Source: Oleispira sp051275515 (GTDB taxonomy: Bacteria; Pseudomonadota; Gammaproteobacteria; Pseudomonadales; Oceanobacteraceae). Taken from it: DNA of 45,558 nucleotides. The notes under the pieces are model-generated. The model was not told the DNA's origin and did not search any database. It saw nothing but the letters and a program-made list of their open reading frames with translations. Position 1 is the first letter of the stretch. Each line of letters starts with the position of its first letter. The stretch spans positions 1 to 45,558 of the forward strand of contig JBNMOT010000010.1 of the NCBI GenBank assembly GCA_051275515.1, written 5' to 3'. Shown piece by piece: positions 13,477 to 22,357 of this stretch. The position numbers were made by a program, and so were the translations under genes.

Positions 13477-15117
13477 ATGAAGGCGTCTGATTTATTTGTT
13501 AAAGCATTAGAGCAAGAGGATGTGGAATACATTTTTGGTATTCCTGGTGAAGAAAACCTAGATGTCCTAGAGTCTTTAAGGACCTCCTCCATAAAGCTAA
13601 TACTCACTCGTCACGAACAAGCGGCTGGCTTTATGGCGGCGACCTACGGACGCTTAACCGGCAAGGTAGGTGTTTGTCTATCCACCCTGGGCCCAGGTGC
13701 GACTAACCTTGTGACTGCGGCGGCCTATGCTCAACTCGGCGGTATGCCCATGCTGATGATCACGGGACAGAAACCCATTAAAGCCAGTAAGCAAGGACGC
13801 TTTCAAGTATTGGATGTCGTTGACATGATGCGTCCGATTACTAAATATACTGCGCAAATCGTCAGTGGTGAAAGGATTGCTTCACAAGTGCGAGAGGCCT
13901 TTCGTATTGCCAGTGCAGAACGTCCTGGCGCCGTCCATTTAGAACTACCCGAAGACATCGCCGATGAAGAAGTCAGCCCTAATCTCATTACAGAAAGTAA
14001 TATTCGTAGGCCCGTAGCAGAAGAGAAATCGATTAAACAGGCCGTCGATATGATAGAACTGGCTAACGCCCCATTAATATTAATTGGTGCGGCGGCGAAC
14101 CGTAAAATGTCGAGTAAAATGCTCACGCAGCTCGTTGAAAAATTTAATATTCCCTTTGTGACCACCCAAATGGGCAAGGGGGTGGTGGATGAATACAACG
14201 ATTTATTCTTAGGTAATACCACACTATCGGATGGCGACTTTGTGCATCGCGCCATTGCCCATGCCGACCTCATTATTAATGTTGGCCATGATGTTGTCGA
14301 AAAGCCTCCCTTCTTTATGCGTGACAACGACAAAAAAGTTATCCATATCAATTATATGGCCGCCGAAGTCGATCCTGTTTATTTTCCTCAAGTTGAAGTG
14401 ATTGGTGACATCGCTAACAGTATTTGGGCCATTATGGAAAAACTGCATATTCAAAAACATTGGGATTTTAGTTATTTCGATAAAGTGAAAGCCGCCGAAG
14501 AAAAAGAATTACCGCGCGGCTGCAACGATGACCGCTTTCCTATTTACCCTCAACGCATCGTAGCCGATGTGCGTAAAGCGATGCCCGATAATGGCATCAT
14601 CGCGTTGGATAACGGTGTCTATAAAATCTGGTTCGCCAGAAACTATAAAGCGCGAAAATCTAATACTGTGTTACTCGACAATGCATTAGCCACTATGGGA
14701 GCCGGATTACCGTCTGCTATGGCCGCAAAGTTGGTCTATCCCGACCGGCCTGTGATTGCCATTTGCGGTGATGGTGGCTTTATGATGAATAGCCAAGAGT
14801 TAGAAACCGCCATTCGCCTCAAACAACACCTCATTATTTTAGTTCTGCGTGACGATGCTTACGGCATGATCAAATGGAAGCAAGCCCATATGCAATTTGA
14901 TGAGTTTGGTTTAGATTACGGTAATCCAGATTTTGTGAAATATGTTGAAGCTTATGGTGGTAAAGGCCATCGTATTAAAGCGGCAAAAGAGTTATTACCG
15001 CTGATTCAATCCTGCATGGCAGATCATGCCGTTCATCTCATTGATATTCCAATTGATTATAGTGAGAATGACGAAATCCTAAATAATCAATTACCCACTC
15101 TTAGCGCTAAAATTTAA
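13477..15117 (+). CDS. Thiamine-diphosphate enzyme, acetolactate-synthase-like (catabolic type)
   Basis: A 546-aa ThDP-dependent decarboxylase/ligase. It opens with KASDLFVKALEQEDVEYIFGIPGEENLD. The catalytic Glu lies in TRHEQAAGFMA near residue 47, and the GDGGFMMNSQELETA Mg/ThDP motif is near 430, ended by LRDDAYGMI. Acetolactate synthases usually have Asn where the first of these aspartates stands, so substrate or metal binding may differ. Full length for the AlsS/IlvB group. No small regulatory subunit (ilvH/ilvN) is adjacent, which argues for a catabolic or non-canonical enzyme. A gene for an aldehyde dehydrogenase follows in the same direction and may use its product. Other 2-oxoacid-based carboligases are possible. 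Confidence 0.8.
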   Translation: MKASDLFVKALEQEDVEYIFGIPGEENLDVLESLRTSSIKLILTRHEQAAGFMAATYGRLTGKVGVCLSTLGPGATNLVTAAAYAQLGGMPMLMITGQKPIKASKQGRFQVLDVVDMMRPITKYTAQIVSGERIASQVREAFRIASAERPGAVHLELPEDIADEEVSPNLITESNIRRPVAEEKSIKQAVDMIELANAPLILIGAAANRKMSSKMLTQLVEKFNIPFVTTQMGKGVVDEYNDLFLGNTTLSDGDFVHRAIAHADLIINVGHDVVEKPPFFMRDNDKKVIHINYMAAEVDPVYFPQVEVIGDIANSIWAIMEKLHIQKHWDFSYFDKVKAAEEKELPRGCNDDRFPIYPQRIVADVRKAMPDNGIIALDNGVYKIWFARNYKARKSNTVLLDNALATMGAGLPSAMAAKLVYPDRPVIAICGDGGFMMNSQELETAIRLKQHLIILVLRDDAYGMIKWKQAHMQFDEFGLDYGNPDFVKYVEAYGGKGHRIKAAKELLPLIQSCMADHAVHLIDIPIDYSENDEILNNQLPTLSAKI

Positions 15118-15171
15118 GCAATGTTAAAGCTTGCTTAACGTTAAAGACCCGTGAAAAGAAAAGGATACAAC

Positions 15172-16620
15172 ATGCTAAATAAACGTTATCCCTATTATTT
15201 GGCCAACGAAGCCGTTTTCGCCAATGAAGACTTAGACGTTACTGACAAATATTCTGGTGAAGTTGCTACCCGAGTAGCTCTTGCCGATGAAGTGGCGATT
15301 GATAAAGCCATTGCCGCCGCGCAAGCAAGCCAAGAAGCCATGCGCAAGATGGCACCCTACGAGCGCCAAGATATTTTAAATCACTGTGTGAAACGCTTTA
15401 CTGAGCGTGCAGAAGAGATGGCACTGGCGTTGTGCATAGAAGCCGGTAAACCGATAAAAGATGCCCGCGGAGAAGTCGGCCGTTTAATTGATACCTTCCG
15501 TATTGCCGCAGAAGAATCCGTTCGTATGAGTGGAGAAATAATGAATCTCGAAGTCACGCCTCGCGCTCGTGGTTATACTGGCATGTATAAACGTGTCCCC
15601 ATTGGCCCTTGTTCATTTATCTCGCCCTTTAATTTTCCATTAAATCTAGCCGCGCATAAAATCGCGCCTGCCCTTGCGGTTGGCTGCCCATTTGTATTAA
15701 AGCCTGCCAGTAGAACACCGATCGGTGCTCTGATTATTGGTGAAATTTTAGCAGAAACAAATTTACCCAAAGGTGCATTCTCGATCTTGCCCTGCTCGCG
15801 CGATGACGCAGATTTATTTACCGTAGACGACCGATTCAAATTATTAAGCTTTACGGGTTCTCCTGAGGTGGGCTGGGATTTAAAAGCTCGTGCCGGTAAA
15901 AAACCGGTTATCTTAGAGTTAGGAGGCAATGCTGCCTGTATCGTAGATGAAGATACCGATAAAGAAACCGGTGGTTTAGACGACGCGGTAGAACGCATTA
16001 TTTATGGTGCTTTCTATCAGTCTGGCCAAAGTTGCATTGGGGTACAGCGTATTCTTGTGCATGAGTCGTTATATGATGAATTTAAACAAAAGTTCATCTC
16101 CAAAGTCGCACTTTTAAAAATGGGCGATCCCAAAGACGAAGAGACCTTTGTCGGCCCCATGATTTCGCTTTCTGAAGCCGACCGCTTAAAAAGCTGGATT
16201 GACGAAGCCGTCACACTCGGTGCCGATTTATTAGTCGGTGGTAAGCAAGATGGCGCCATGCTAGAAGCAACGGTATTAGAGAATGTACCCGATCATGCTC
16301 AGCTCAATACCGAAGAAGCTTTTGGTCCTGCCGCCATTTTAAGCGCATTTTCTCATTTTGATGATGCGCTTAAAGAGGTTAATAACAGTAAATTTGGCTT
16401 ACAAGCCGGCATATTTACGCGTGACCTTTATAAAATGAACAAAGCGTGGGATGAATTAGAAGTCGGTGGTGTTGTGATCGGCGATGTGCCGAGCTGGCGT
16501 GTCGATAATATGCCGTATGGAGGGGTTAAAGACTCAGGGGTTGGTCGTGAAGGTATTCGTTTTGCAATGGAAGATATGACTGAAATTAGACTGTTAGTTA
16601 TACGAGATAAGAATCGTTAA
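15172..16620 (+). CDS. NAD(P)-dependent aldehyde dehydrogenase
   Basis: A 482-aa ALDH-superfamily enzyme oxidising an aldehyde to its acid or acyl product. Visible residues: ISPFNFPLNL with the oxyanion Asn, KPASRTP in the coenzyme fold, FTGSPEVG, the general-base Glu in VILELGGNAA, and the catalytic Cys in FYQSGQSCIGVQR. The C-terminal end shows GGVKDSGVGREG. I start it at ATG 15172, which has an AAGGA ribosome binding site; a GTG at 15151 is in frame but less likely. It lies 54 nt after the acetolactate-synthase-like gene and is probably co-transcribed. Substrate unknown; a lactaldehyde or semialdehyde-type dehydrogenase is plausible. Confidence 0.9.
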   Translation: MLNKRYPYYLANEAVFANEDLDVTDKYSGEVATRVALADEVAIDKAIAAAQASQEAMRKMAPYERQDILNHCVKRFTERAEEMALALCIEAGKPIKDARGEVGRLIDTFRIAAEESVRMSGEIMNLEVTPRARGYTGMYKRVPIGPCSFISPFNFPLNLAAHKIAPALAVGCPFVLKPASRTPIGALIIGEILAETNLPKGAFSILPCSRDDADLFTVDDRFKLLSFTGSPEVGWDLKARAGKKPVILELGGNAACIVDEDTDKETGGLDDAVERIIYGAFYQSGQSCIGVQRILVHESLYDEFKQKFISKVALLKMGDPKDEETFVGPMISLSEADRLKSWIDEAVTLGADLLVGGKQDGAMLEATVLENVPDHAQLNTEEAFGPAAILSAFSHFDDALKEVNNSKFGLQAGIFTRDLYKMNKAWDELEVGGVVIGDVPSWRVDNMPYGGVKDSGVGREGIRFAMEDMTEIRLLVIRDKNR

Positions 16621-16666
16621 TTGAATAGTGTCCTGACTGGCAGGTATTTGGCCAGCTCAGGGGGGA

Positions 16667-17434
16667 TTAATGTATGGGTTCCATAATGCCATACTTTTCT
16701 AATAGTTTATTCATCTCTCCCGTTTTCTTCAAATTATTCAACATCGCGTTCATCTCATCGATGCTGGGTAAAATACCTGGGCGAAGTAATACGGTGAAGT
16801 TGTAAAATTGGTCTAAGTTATCTGAGATTAATAAACGGGGTTTCACGCTAGGATGTAGTAACAAGAAATTATGTAGGAAGGCTTTGGTAACAACGGCGAT
16901 ATCACCTCTTCCTTTTAATAACAATTTTATATTCCTATCATTATAAGACGTTAACATCATATTATATTCGTTAGCCAAATGATCTTCGTCAGAATTAAAG
17001 TTAGCAAACCCATAATGAAAACCCAAAATACCAATCATATTTTTGTTGTTAAAATCAGAAAAATATTTTTGATCACGCCCCTGTTTTTTTAACGCAATGT
17101 AAACCTCACCCCCCTTTTGATAAACCTCAGAAACATCCACCTTTATATCTTGCCAACCCCAGGACTTATTTTCATAAAAAATTACGTCATAGTGACCATC
17201 GTTATAAAACTGATAGCGACGTTTAGATGGAATTAATTGAGTATTAAAATGATATTTTTGCTGAGATTTATTTAATGCAGCCACTAGATCAAGAGTCATC
17301 CCGACTTGACCCTGTGAACCTTTGGATTCAACAAAGGGGGCAAATTCATACATACCGACAGACACCGCAAGAGGTTCTGTCGCAAAACAAGAAGAAGTGG
17401 TGAGCAATAAAATGAATAAAGTATTAAGTCTCAT
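16667..17434 (-). CDS. Periplasmic solute-binding protein, family 3-like
   Basis: A 255-aa exported protein: signal peptide in residues ~1-18 ending at CFATEP, then SVGMYEFAPFVES and GMTLDLVAALNKSQ, the opening of family 3 amino-acid-type binding proteins. The C-terminal lobe includes GRGDIAVVTKAFL and NNLKKTGEMNKLLEKYG, again typical. No permease or ATPase genes are adjacent, so it may be an orphan binding protein or a sensor-type protein rather than an ABC importer subunit. It converges with the aldehyde dehydrogenase gene; the 46-nt spacer holds an imperfect hairpin (CTGGC/GCCAG). Confidence 0.8.
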   Translation of the reverse strand: MRLNTLFILLLTTSSCFATEPLAVSVGMYEFAPFVESKGSQGQVGMTLDLVAALNKSQQKYHFNTQLIPSKRRYQFYNDGHYDVIFYENKSWGWQDIKVDVSEVYQKGGEVYIALKKQGRDQKYFSDFNNKNMIGILGFHYGFANFNSDEDHLANEYNMMLTSYNDRNIKLLLKGRGDIAVVTKAFLHNFLLLHPSVKPRLLISDNLDQFYNFTVLLRPGILPSIDEMNAMLNNLKKTGEMNKLLEKYGIMEPIH

Positions 17435-17529
17435 AATATCAGTATAGCCAGCAGCTTACAGAACACCAGAGACATAATTAACCTCTATTCATCCTATTTT
17501 ATACGGTTATCCTCAATAGGGGTTTATCA

Positions 17530-18531
17530 CTAATTTTTGAGTACAACACGATAACGCGGGCTCCCTTTTTCTAAACGTTCAATCGCCGCATTCACGTCGG
17601 CAAAATCGAAGACTTCTACTTCAGGCTCAATATTGTGACGAGCAGCAAACTCGAGCATCTGACCGATAACCGCAGGGCTACCCACTGGCGAACTTGAAAT
17701 AGAACGCTGTGCGCCCATCAAAGCAAACACGCTGACCTCTACAGGTTCCAAAATAGCTCCTAAAAAGTGCAAGCGCCCCTTTGGCCTTAAGGTTTGTACA
17801 TAACTGGCCCAGTCAAGCTTTACGTTAACCGTTGATAAGATCAAATCAAACGAATAAGCGGCGGTCGCTAGCGCTTTGCTATCACGTGAATTTAAGGTTT
17901 TATGCGCGCCTAACGCTAAGGCTTCAGTACGCTTAGCGTCAGAAGAAGTAAACGCAGTCACTTCACAGCCCCAAGCATTTAAAAATTTAAGCGCCATATG
18001 ACCTAAACCGCCAATACCAATCACCGCCACTTTTGCCGTTGGCTTTAAATCAAACTGCACCATTGGGTTATAAACGGTGACACCACCACAAAAAAGCGGT
18101 CCTGCTTTTTCACTGCTTAACGCATCCGGTAAAGCCACGACGCTGGTTGCTTGCGCACGAACTTTATCCGCAAAGCCACCATGGCGGCCAATCAATGTGC
18201 CTTGTGCACTGCTGCATAAGTTATGATCGCCTTCAAGGCAGGTATTACAGTCGTTACAGTAGCTCGAATGCCAACCTAAGCCAACACGGTCACCGATGTT
18301 AAATTTACTGACATGCTTACCTAGCGCACTGATTGTGCCTGCCACTTCATGACCTGGCACAAAAGGATATTGAGTGATGCCCCATTCATTATTCAGCATG
18401 CTTAAATCACTGTGGCAAATACCGCAATAATCAACCGCTATTTCTACATCGTGATCTGCCAAAATACCGGGATCGTATTCGTAGGCTTTTAATTCACCGC
18501 CGGCTTCAAAAGCTGCATAGGCTTTAATCAT
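17530..18531 (-). CDS. Zinc-dependent alcohol dehydrogenase (YahK/cinnamyl-ADH type)
   Basis: A 333-aa medium-chain dehydrogenase/reductase. Catalytic zinc ligands are C36 in DYCGICHSD and H61-E62 in VPGHEVAG, with a further Cys in GPLFCGGVTVY. The structural zinc loop is the four-cysteine stretch SSYCNDCNTCLEGDHNLC. The NADP-binding Rossmann turn is VIGIGGLGHMA. These features fit the YahK/AdhC broad-specificity aldehyde reductases. The enzyme probably reduces aldehydes in the cytosol. The gene stands alone; an inverted repeat upstream (18571-18593) could be its operator. Confidence 0.92.
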   Translation of the reverse strand: MIKAYAAFEAGGELKAYEYDPGILADHDVEIAVDYCGICHSDLSMLNNEWGITQYPFVPGHEVAGTISALGKHVSKFNIGDRVGLGWHSSYCNDCNTCLEGDHNLCSSAQGTLIGRHGGFADKVRAQATSVVALPDALSSEKAGPLFCGGVTVYNPMVQFDLKPTAKVAVIGIGGLGHMALKFLNAWGCEVTAFTSSDAKRTEALALGAHKTLNSRDSKALATAAYSFDLILSTVNVKLDWASYVQTLRPKGRLHFLGAILEPVEVSVFALMGAQRSISSSPVGSPAVIGQMLEFAARHNIEPEVEVFDFADVNAAIERLEKGSPRYRVVLKN

Positions 18532-18570
18532 AATAGATGTCCTTGATAAGGTTATTCGTTAAGAATTAAA

Positions 18571-18593
18571 TAAAGATAATGACACTATCTTTA
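18571..18593. promoter_or_regulatory. Operator-like inverted repeat upstream of the alcohol dehydrogenase
   Basis: TAAAGATA (18571-18578) and TATCTTTA (18586-18593) form a perfect 8-bp inverted repeat with a 7-nt spacer, about 40 nt upstream of the ATG at 18531. A third AAAGATA follows at ~18600. This suits a dimeric regulator; no regulator gene is adjacent. Confidence 0.5.
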
Positions 18594-18677
18594 TACGCCA
18601 AAGATAGACATAAGATTAGTCTAATAATGCATCTAAGTGTTTACCAAAAATGGAACAGTCCGCATTCTCCAACATAA

Positions 18678-19571
18678 CTAACGCAGCCATTGATCGGGAA
18701 AACCTTTCGTCTGCATCATTGCCATAGAATCCATCATTACCGCAATGGCAACATGCACCCCAACGCCACCCCAAATAGATCTTGAACGTAAGGCTAAAAT
18801 ACCTAAGAAAAAACCAAAAGAGATGGCACCAAAAGACTCTAACCATAATTTAGGAAAGTGCAACATAAGGTAGGGTAAGCACATGATAGCGACCGATAAG
18901 CTGCCAAAGGGAATTCGTAAACCGTTAACCAGAAACCCTCGAAAGAAAAACTCTACCGCAATAAATTGCAGTATATAAATACATTCCCATAAAATTAAAT
19001 CTAACCAGCTTTTGTGTGCCAAATCGTAAAACGGATAATGGTTAGCGAAGTCTTCACGAAAGCTCACCAAGAAGGCAAAAAACATAATGGGGGATGCCAG
19101 TAACACATAACCCAACCAGTGCTGTTTAATACGGCCTACTTGCCAGCCATAATTTTTCAGCGACTGCTTTAATACCAGCTTGATCGTTAACATGGGAATG
19201 ACGAGAAAACACAAAACATTCCAAAACCCCCACCACACATACCCCAACAATTCGCGATAAGGATGATAGCGGAAGTCACGGGACCACTGGTTGTTTTTAA
19301 TATCAAACCAGCCCTCCAACAGTCGAATAGACTCGACTAATACGCTGGAGTACTTTAAATAGTTCACCATCAGTAAACACAGACAAGCAACGATAATAAC
19401 CAGCCAAACTCGCTTACGTTCAACATCCACATCTAAATGAGCACGCTCTGCTTTTGCTTCGTTATCAATAGCGGTTAATGCGCTGAGTATTTGTTTTGGG
19501 TTTAACCTGCGACAGAGTGTCTCTATTATTTTAGGTAGAATTTTTGCTGGTATCCTGGCGTTAGCGTCCAC
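18678..19571 (-). CDS. CPBP-family intramembrane metalloprotease-like protein
   Basis: A 297-aa membrane protein with about six to seven hydrophobic segments. The CPBP/Abi signature is in the second half: IAVEFFFRGFL (motif 1, xExxxR; the first of the usual paired glutamates is Val), YLMLHFPK (motif 2 His) and a last helix VGVHVAIAVMMD (motif 3, H with a later Asp). CPBP proteins include Rce1-like prenyl-protein and bacteriocin-maturation/immunity proteases. The gene begins 3 nt after moaD, so it is in the MoCo operon by position, with no known functional link. Activity is uncertain because of the missing first glutamate. Confidence 0.75.
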   Translation of the reverse strand: MDANARIPAKILPKIIETLCRRLNPKQILSALTAIDNEAKAERAHLDVDVERKRVWLVIIVACLCLLMVNYLKYSSVLVESIRLLEGWFDIKNNQWSRDFRYHPYRELLGYVWWGFWNVLCFLVIPMLTIKLVLKQSLKNYGWQVGRIKQHWLGYVLLASPIMFFAFLVSFREDFANHYPFYDLAHKSWLDLILWECIYILQFIAVEFFFRGFLVNGLRIPFGSLSVAIMCLPYLMLHFPKLWLESFGAISFGFFLGILALRSRSIWGGVGVHVAIAVMMDSMAMMQTKGFPDQWLR

Positions 19572-19573
19572 GA

Positions 19574-19816
19574 TTAACCCCCGGTCACTGGGGGCATAAA
19601 GGCTACTTCATCACCACTATTTATGACGACATCAAGGTTACAGAAGTTTTGATTTAGTGCAGTGCGAATACTATCATCTTGCAAAGCAGTCATCCCCTGA
19701 GCAATTAAGATTTGTTGCAGCTCTGCGATCGTTTTACCTGAAAAATCATTACCTAACTGCAAACCCGCTTGACCAATTTCCTCTTTCAGACGAGCAAAAA
19801 ATAATACGTTAATCAT
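19574..19816 (-). CDS. moaD: Molybdopterin synthase small subunit MoaD
   Basis: An 80-aa ubiquitin-like sulfur carrier: MINVLFFARLKEEIG at the start, DEVAFMPPVTGG at the end. The terminal Gly-Gly is thiocarboxylated and donates sulfur to precursor Z in molybdopterin synthase. Normal MoaD length. It follows moaC by 27 nt. The large subunit gene moaE, usually next, is absent here; a CPBP protease gene follows instead. Confidence 0.93.
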   Translation of the reverse strand: MINVLFFARLKEEIGQAGLQLGNDFSGKTIAELQQILIAQGMTALQDDSIRTALNQNFCNLDVVINSGDEVAFMPPVTGG

Positions 19817-19843
19817 ATTTCGATCTCCATTAAAAAATATTAA

Positions 19844-20314
19844 TTATTCGGCGTTCCAGTCGCCACTTTTACCACCGGTTTTTTTCAGTAATTTAATATC
19901 ACCAATGGTCATGCCTTTATCGACGGCTTTACACATATCATAAATAGTCAGTGCCGCAATAGAAGCGGCGGTTAGCGCTTCCATTTCGATACCGGTTCTA
20001 TCAGCAACTTTACAGCGCACTTCAATACGTAACTCAGTTGCACTGATCGCTTGAATGTCGACCTTAGCCCCGGCGATCATTAACGGGTGGCACATAGGAA
20101 TCAATTCCCACGTCTTTTTGGCCGCTTGAATACCCGCAATACGTGCGGTGGCTAATACATCCCCTTTCTTATGTTTACCTTCGGTAATCATGGTTAAGGT
20201 ATTGGGCAGCATCGTCACAATGGCCTGGGCGAATGCTTCGCGCTTTGTCACGTCTTTTTCACTAACGTCAACCATGCGCGCTTGGCCTTTTTCATCTAAA
20301 TGGGTTAAATCCAT
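19844..20314 (-). CDS. moaC: Cyclic pyranopterin monophosphate synthase MoaC
   Basis: 156 aa from the ATG at 20314 (MDLTHLDEKGQARMVDVSEK). This start has GGAA upstream and matches the usual MoaC N-terminus; in-frame ATG 20320 and TTG 20326 are less likely. Family landmarks: KGDVLATARIAGIQAAKKTWELIPMCHP, EMEALTAASIAALTIYDMCKAVDK and KTGGKSGDW. MoaC forms cyclic pyranopterin monophosphate, the first intermediate of molybdenum cofactor, from the MoaA product. moaA is not in the window. It follows mobA by 13 nt. Confidence 0.96.
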   Translation of the reverse strand: MDLTHLDEKGQARMVDVSEKDVTKREAFAQAIVTMLPNTLTMITEGKHKKGDVLATARIAGIQAAKKTWELIPMCHPLMIAGAKVDIQAISATELRIEVRCKVADRTGIEMEALTAASIAALTIYDMCKAVDKGMTIGDIKLLKKTGGKSGDWNAE

Positions 20315-20327
20315 TTTCATTTCCAAC

Positions 20328-21056
20328 TTATTTTTTATAAGATTCGTTATCTGCGAGTAGCCGCTCTATCGTGTTCAGCTCTGTCGAATCATTCGCATTA
20401 TTAAAACTGAGTTCAGCACTCTCTGCTTCCACAATATGAATACTGCCCATAGAGCGCAATAATTTTTGCAAGGCATTTTTATTTTCAGCCAAGCACTGTT
20501 CAAAAATCGGCAGCATGCTTTTATGATATAAACCATGCAAGGGCTGTAACCCTTGATGCGAAAATATAATGGCCTGTAATGGATCACTCGATGCGTGCGT
20601 ATTAAAATCAGACCCTACGTCAGTCGATCGTTTAGTTACTAATTTAGTTGCTAGTTTAGTTGCTAGTTTAGTTGCTAGTTTAGTCGATAGTTTAATAGAT
20701 AGTTGCGCCATTATTTGAGTCGTCATTAAGGGCGTATCACACGGCATTACCAGTAACCAATCATGCTTTGCATGCTGCAAACCCGCCGCCAAACCGGCCA
20801 TTGGGCCTTGCGAAAATTCCGATGTCTTATCCCTTTTATTATCGACGATGCAATCGAGTTGATAGCCTTGGTAAAGCTCTCTATTACGATTGCAGCTAAT
20901 GGTTAAATCATCCACCAGCGGTGCGATGCAATCAATCGCGTATTCAACTAAGGGTTTCTGCGCTAAACAGATCAAGCCTTTATCTCTCCCGGCCATGCGG
21001 CGACCTTCACCCCCCGCTAGAATCAATCCACTGAATAGCTTATTGGGCGCCGTCAT
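20328..21056 (-). CDS. mobA: Molybdenum cofactor guanylyltransferase MobA, with a repeat expansion
   Basis: A 242-aa enzyme that transfers GMP to Mo-molybdopterin. The nucleotide-binding motif LILAGGEGRRMAGRDKGL is near the N-terminus, then GPMAGLAAGL and VMPCDTPLMT. E. coli MobA has about 194 residues; the excess is largely a low-complexity insert (residues ~118-142) of KLAT repeats encoded by six 12-bp tandem units, just after the DTP motif. The ATG overlaps the moeA stop as TAATG, so translation is coupled. The insert lies between core elements and may be a loop tolerated by the fold. Confidence 0.92.
   Translation of the reverse strand: MTAPNKLFSGLILAGGEGRRMAGRDKGLICLAQKPLVEYAIDCIAPLVDDLTISCNRNRELYQGYQLDCIVDNKRDKTSEFSQGPMAGLAAGLQHAKHDWLLVMPCDTPLMTTQIMAQLSIKLSTKLATKLATKLATKLVTKRSTDVGSDFNTHASSDPLQAIIFSHQGLQPLHGLYHKSMLPIFEQCLAENKNALQKLLRSMGSIHIVEAESAELSFNNANDSTELNTIERLLADNESYKK
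20631..20702. repeat. 12-bp tandem repeat inside mobA
   Basis: Six consecutive 12-bp units of TTTAGTTGCTAG type: 20631, 20643, 20655, 20667, 20679 and 20691. Three are identical and the outer ones diverged. The unit length is a multiple of three, so copy-number change keeps the mobA frame and adds or removes four residues (KLAT on the minus strand). Confidence 0.95.
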
Positions 21057-22324
21057 TAGCCGTGCCCGTGCGCAGTGGTTAACGTGTAAAAGTCTATCTC
21101 GTCCCCCACCGTAATTAGTTCACCCGCTGGGACGCACGCAAAGCCATCACCCCAGCTAGAAGAGGATAAAATACCCGAGCTTTGGTTGTTGAAAATTTCA
21201 ATGTCGCCACCGTTAAAGCGTGCACGTAAAAACTCAGTACGACCAATAGACTTTTTAGTCGAAAATGTCGCGTTACCTGTTAGTACTAATAACGGTTGCG
21301 CATCAGCACCTTGCACGGCCCATAAAAAATCTCGTGCCAGTTGATAAAAAGTAACCACCACGGCCGCAGGATTGCCCGGTAAACCAATGACAGGGGTTTG
21401 ATTAAAATGCCCCAACGCAAACGGTTTGCCAGGTTTAATAGCCAAACGCCACATCTCAAGTTCGCCGCCGCTATTAATAGCCGCTTTAATATGATCTTCT
21501 TCACCCACAGAGACACCACCACTGGTGATAATGACATCGGCTTGGGTACTGGCTTGAGTTAATACGCGTTGAGTATCCGCAAGCGTATCGGCGGCAAAAA
21601 ATGGACCCACAACGTCCATTCCCATGCGCTGTAATAAACCGATTAAGGTGAAGCTATTGGTATTATAAATTTTTCCAGGACTCAAAGGCTTACCCGGCTC
21701 AACCAGCTCATCACCAGATGAAATAATAGCGACTTTTAATCGTTTTTTTACCTCTACATGACTAAAGCCCATGGACGCCAATACACCTAAATCTTCTGCG
21801 CGTAAAATGCGACCCGGCTGAAACAGCGTTTGATCTATCGTAATATCCTGCCCTGCGGGGCGAATGTTTTGCTGCCCTTGAGCATTCGCTAAGCTTGCAG
21901 GAAAAATCACCGCACCCTTTTCAGTTATGTCACATTGCTCCTGCATCACCACCACATCGGCATTTTCAGGAACCGCGGCACCGGTAAAAATTCGTGCACA
22001 AGTGTTTTCTAATAACGGTTCAGGTGCATCTCCTGCCGCAATACGTTGTGATACGCTAAGTTCTATATTGCCCTTGTTGGCGACCTGCTGCTGACAATCA
22101 ATTAAACGTAACGCGTAACCATCCATCGCACTGTTATCAAAACCCGGAACGTTGATAGGTGAGGTGATTGTCTCGGCCAAAACCCGTGTTAATGCAGAAG
22201 GGAGGCCCACGGTTTCGGTTCCCACTAACGTGCCATATTGCTGAGCACGCAGTGCCAAAACGGCGCGAGCATCTTTTAATGGCACTAGGCCTTTCACTAA
22301 TACAGGGGAATCACAAAATGACAT
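21056..22324 (-). CDS. moeA: Molybdopterin molybdenumtransferase MoeA
   Basis: A 422-aa enzyme that inserts molybdate into adenylated molybdopterin. Landmarks: TSPINVPGFDNSAMDGYAL, RIFTGAAVPENADVVVMQE, TSGGVSVGEEDHIKAA and FALGHFNQTPVIGLPGNPAAVVV. Length is normal. It sits between the RmlD-like gene (33-nt spacer) and mobA (one-base overlap), forming the run RmlD-like-moeA-mobA-moaC-moaD on the minus strand. Confidence 0.96.
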   Translation of the reverse strand: MSFCDSPVLVKGLVPLKDARAVLALRAQQYGTLVGTETVGLPSALTRVLAETITSPINVPGFDNSAMDGYALRLIDCQQQVANKGNIELSVSQRIAAGDAPEPLLENTCARIFTGAAVPENADVVVMQEQCDITEKGAVIFPASLANAQGQQNIRPAGQDITIDQTLFQPGRILRAEDLGVLASMGFSHVEVKKRLKVAIISSGDELVEPGKPLSPGKIYNTNSFTLIGLLQRMGMDVVGPFFAADTLADTQRVLTQASTQADVIITSGGVSVGEEDHIKAAINSGGELEMWRLAIKPGKPFALGHFNQTPVIGLPGNPAAVVVTFYQLARDFLWAVQGADAQPLLVLTGNATFSTKKSIGRTEFLRARFNGGDIEIFNNQSSGILSSSSWGDGFACVPAGELITVGDEIDFYTLTTAHGHG

Positions 22325-22357
22325 GGTTGCTCGCTATAATTTTTTCAGTGCAAGGGA

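Noticed and set aside
20631..20702. CRISPR or iteron interpretation of the mobA repeat
   Set aside because: Units are contiguous without spacers, in frame, and inside a conserved coding gene.
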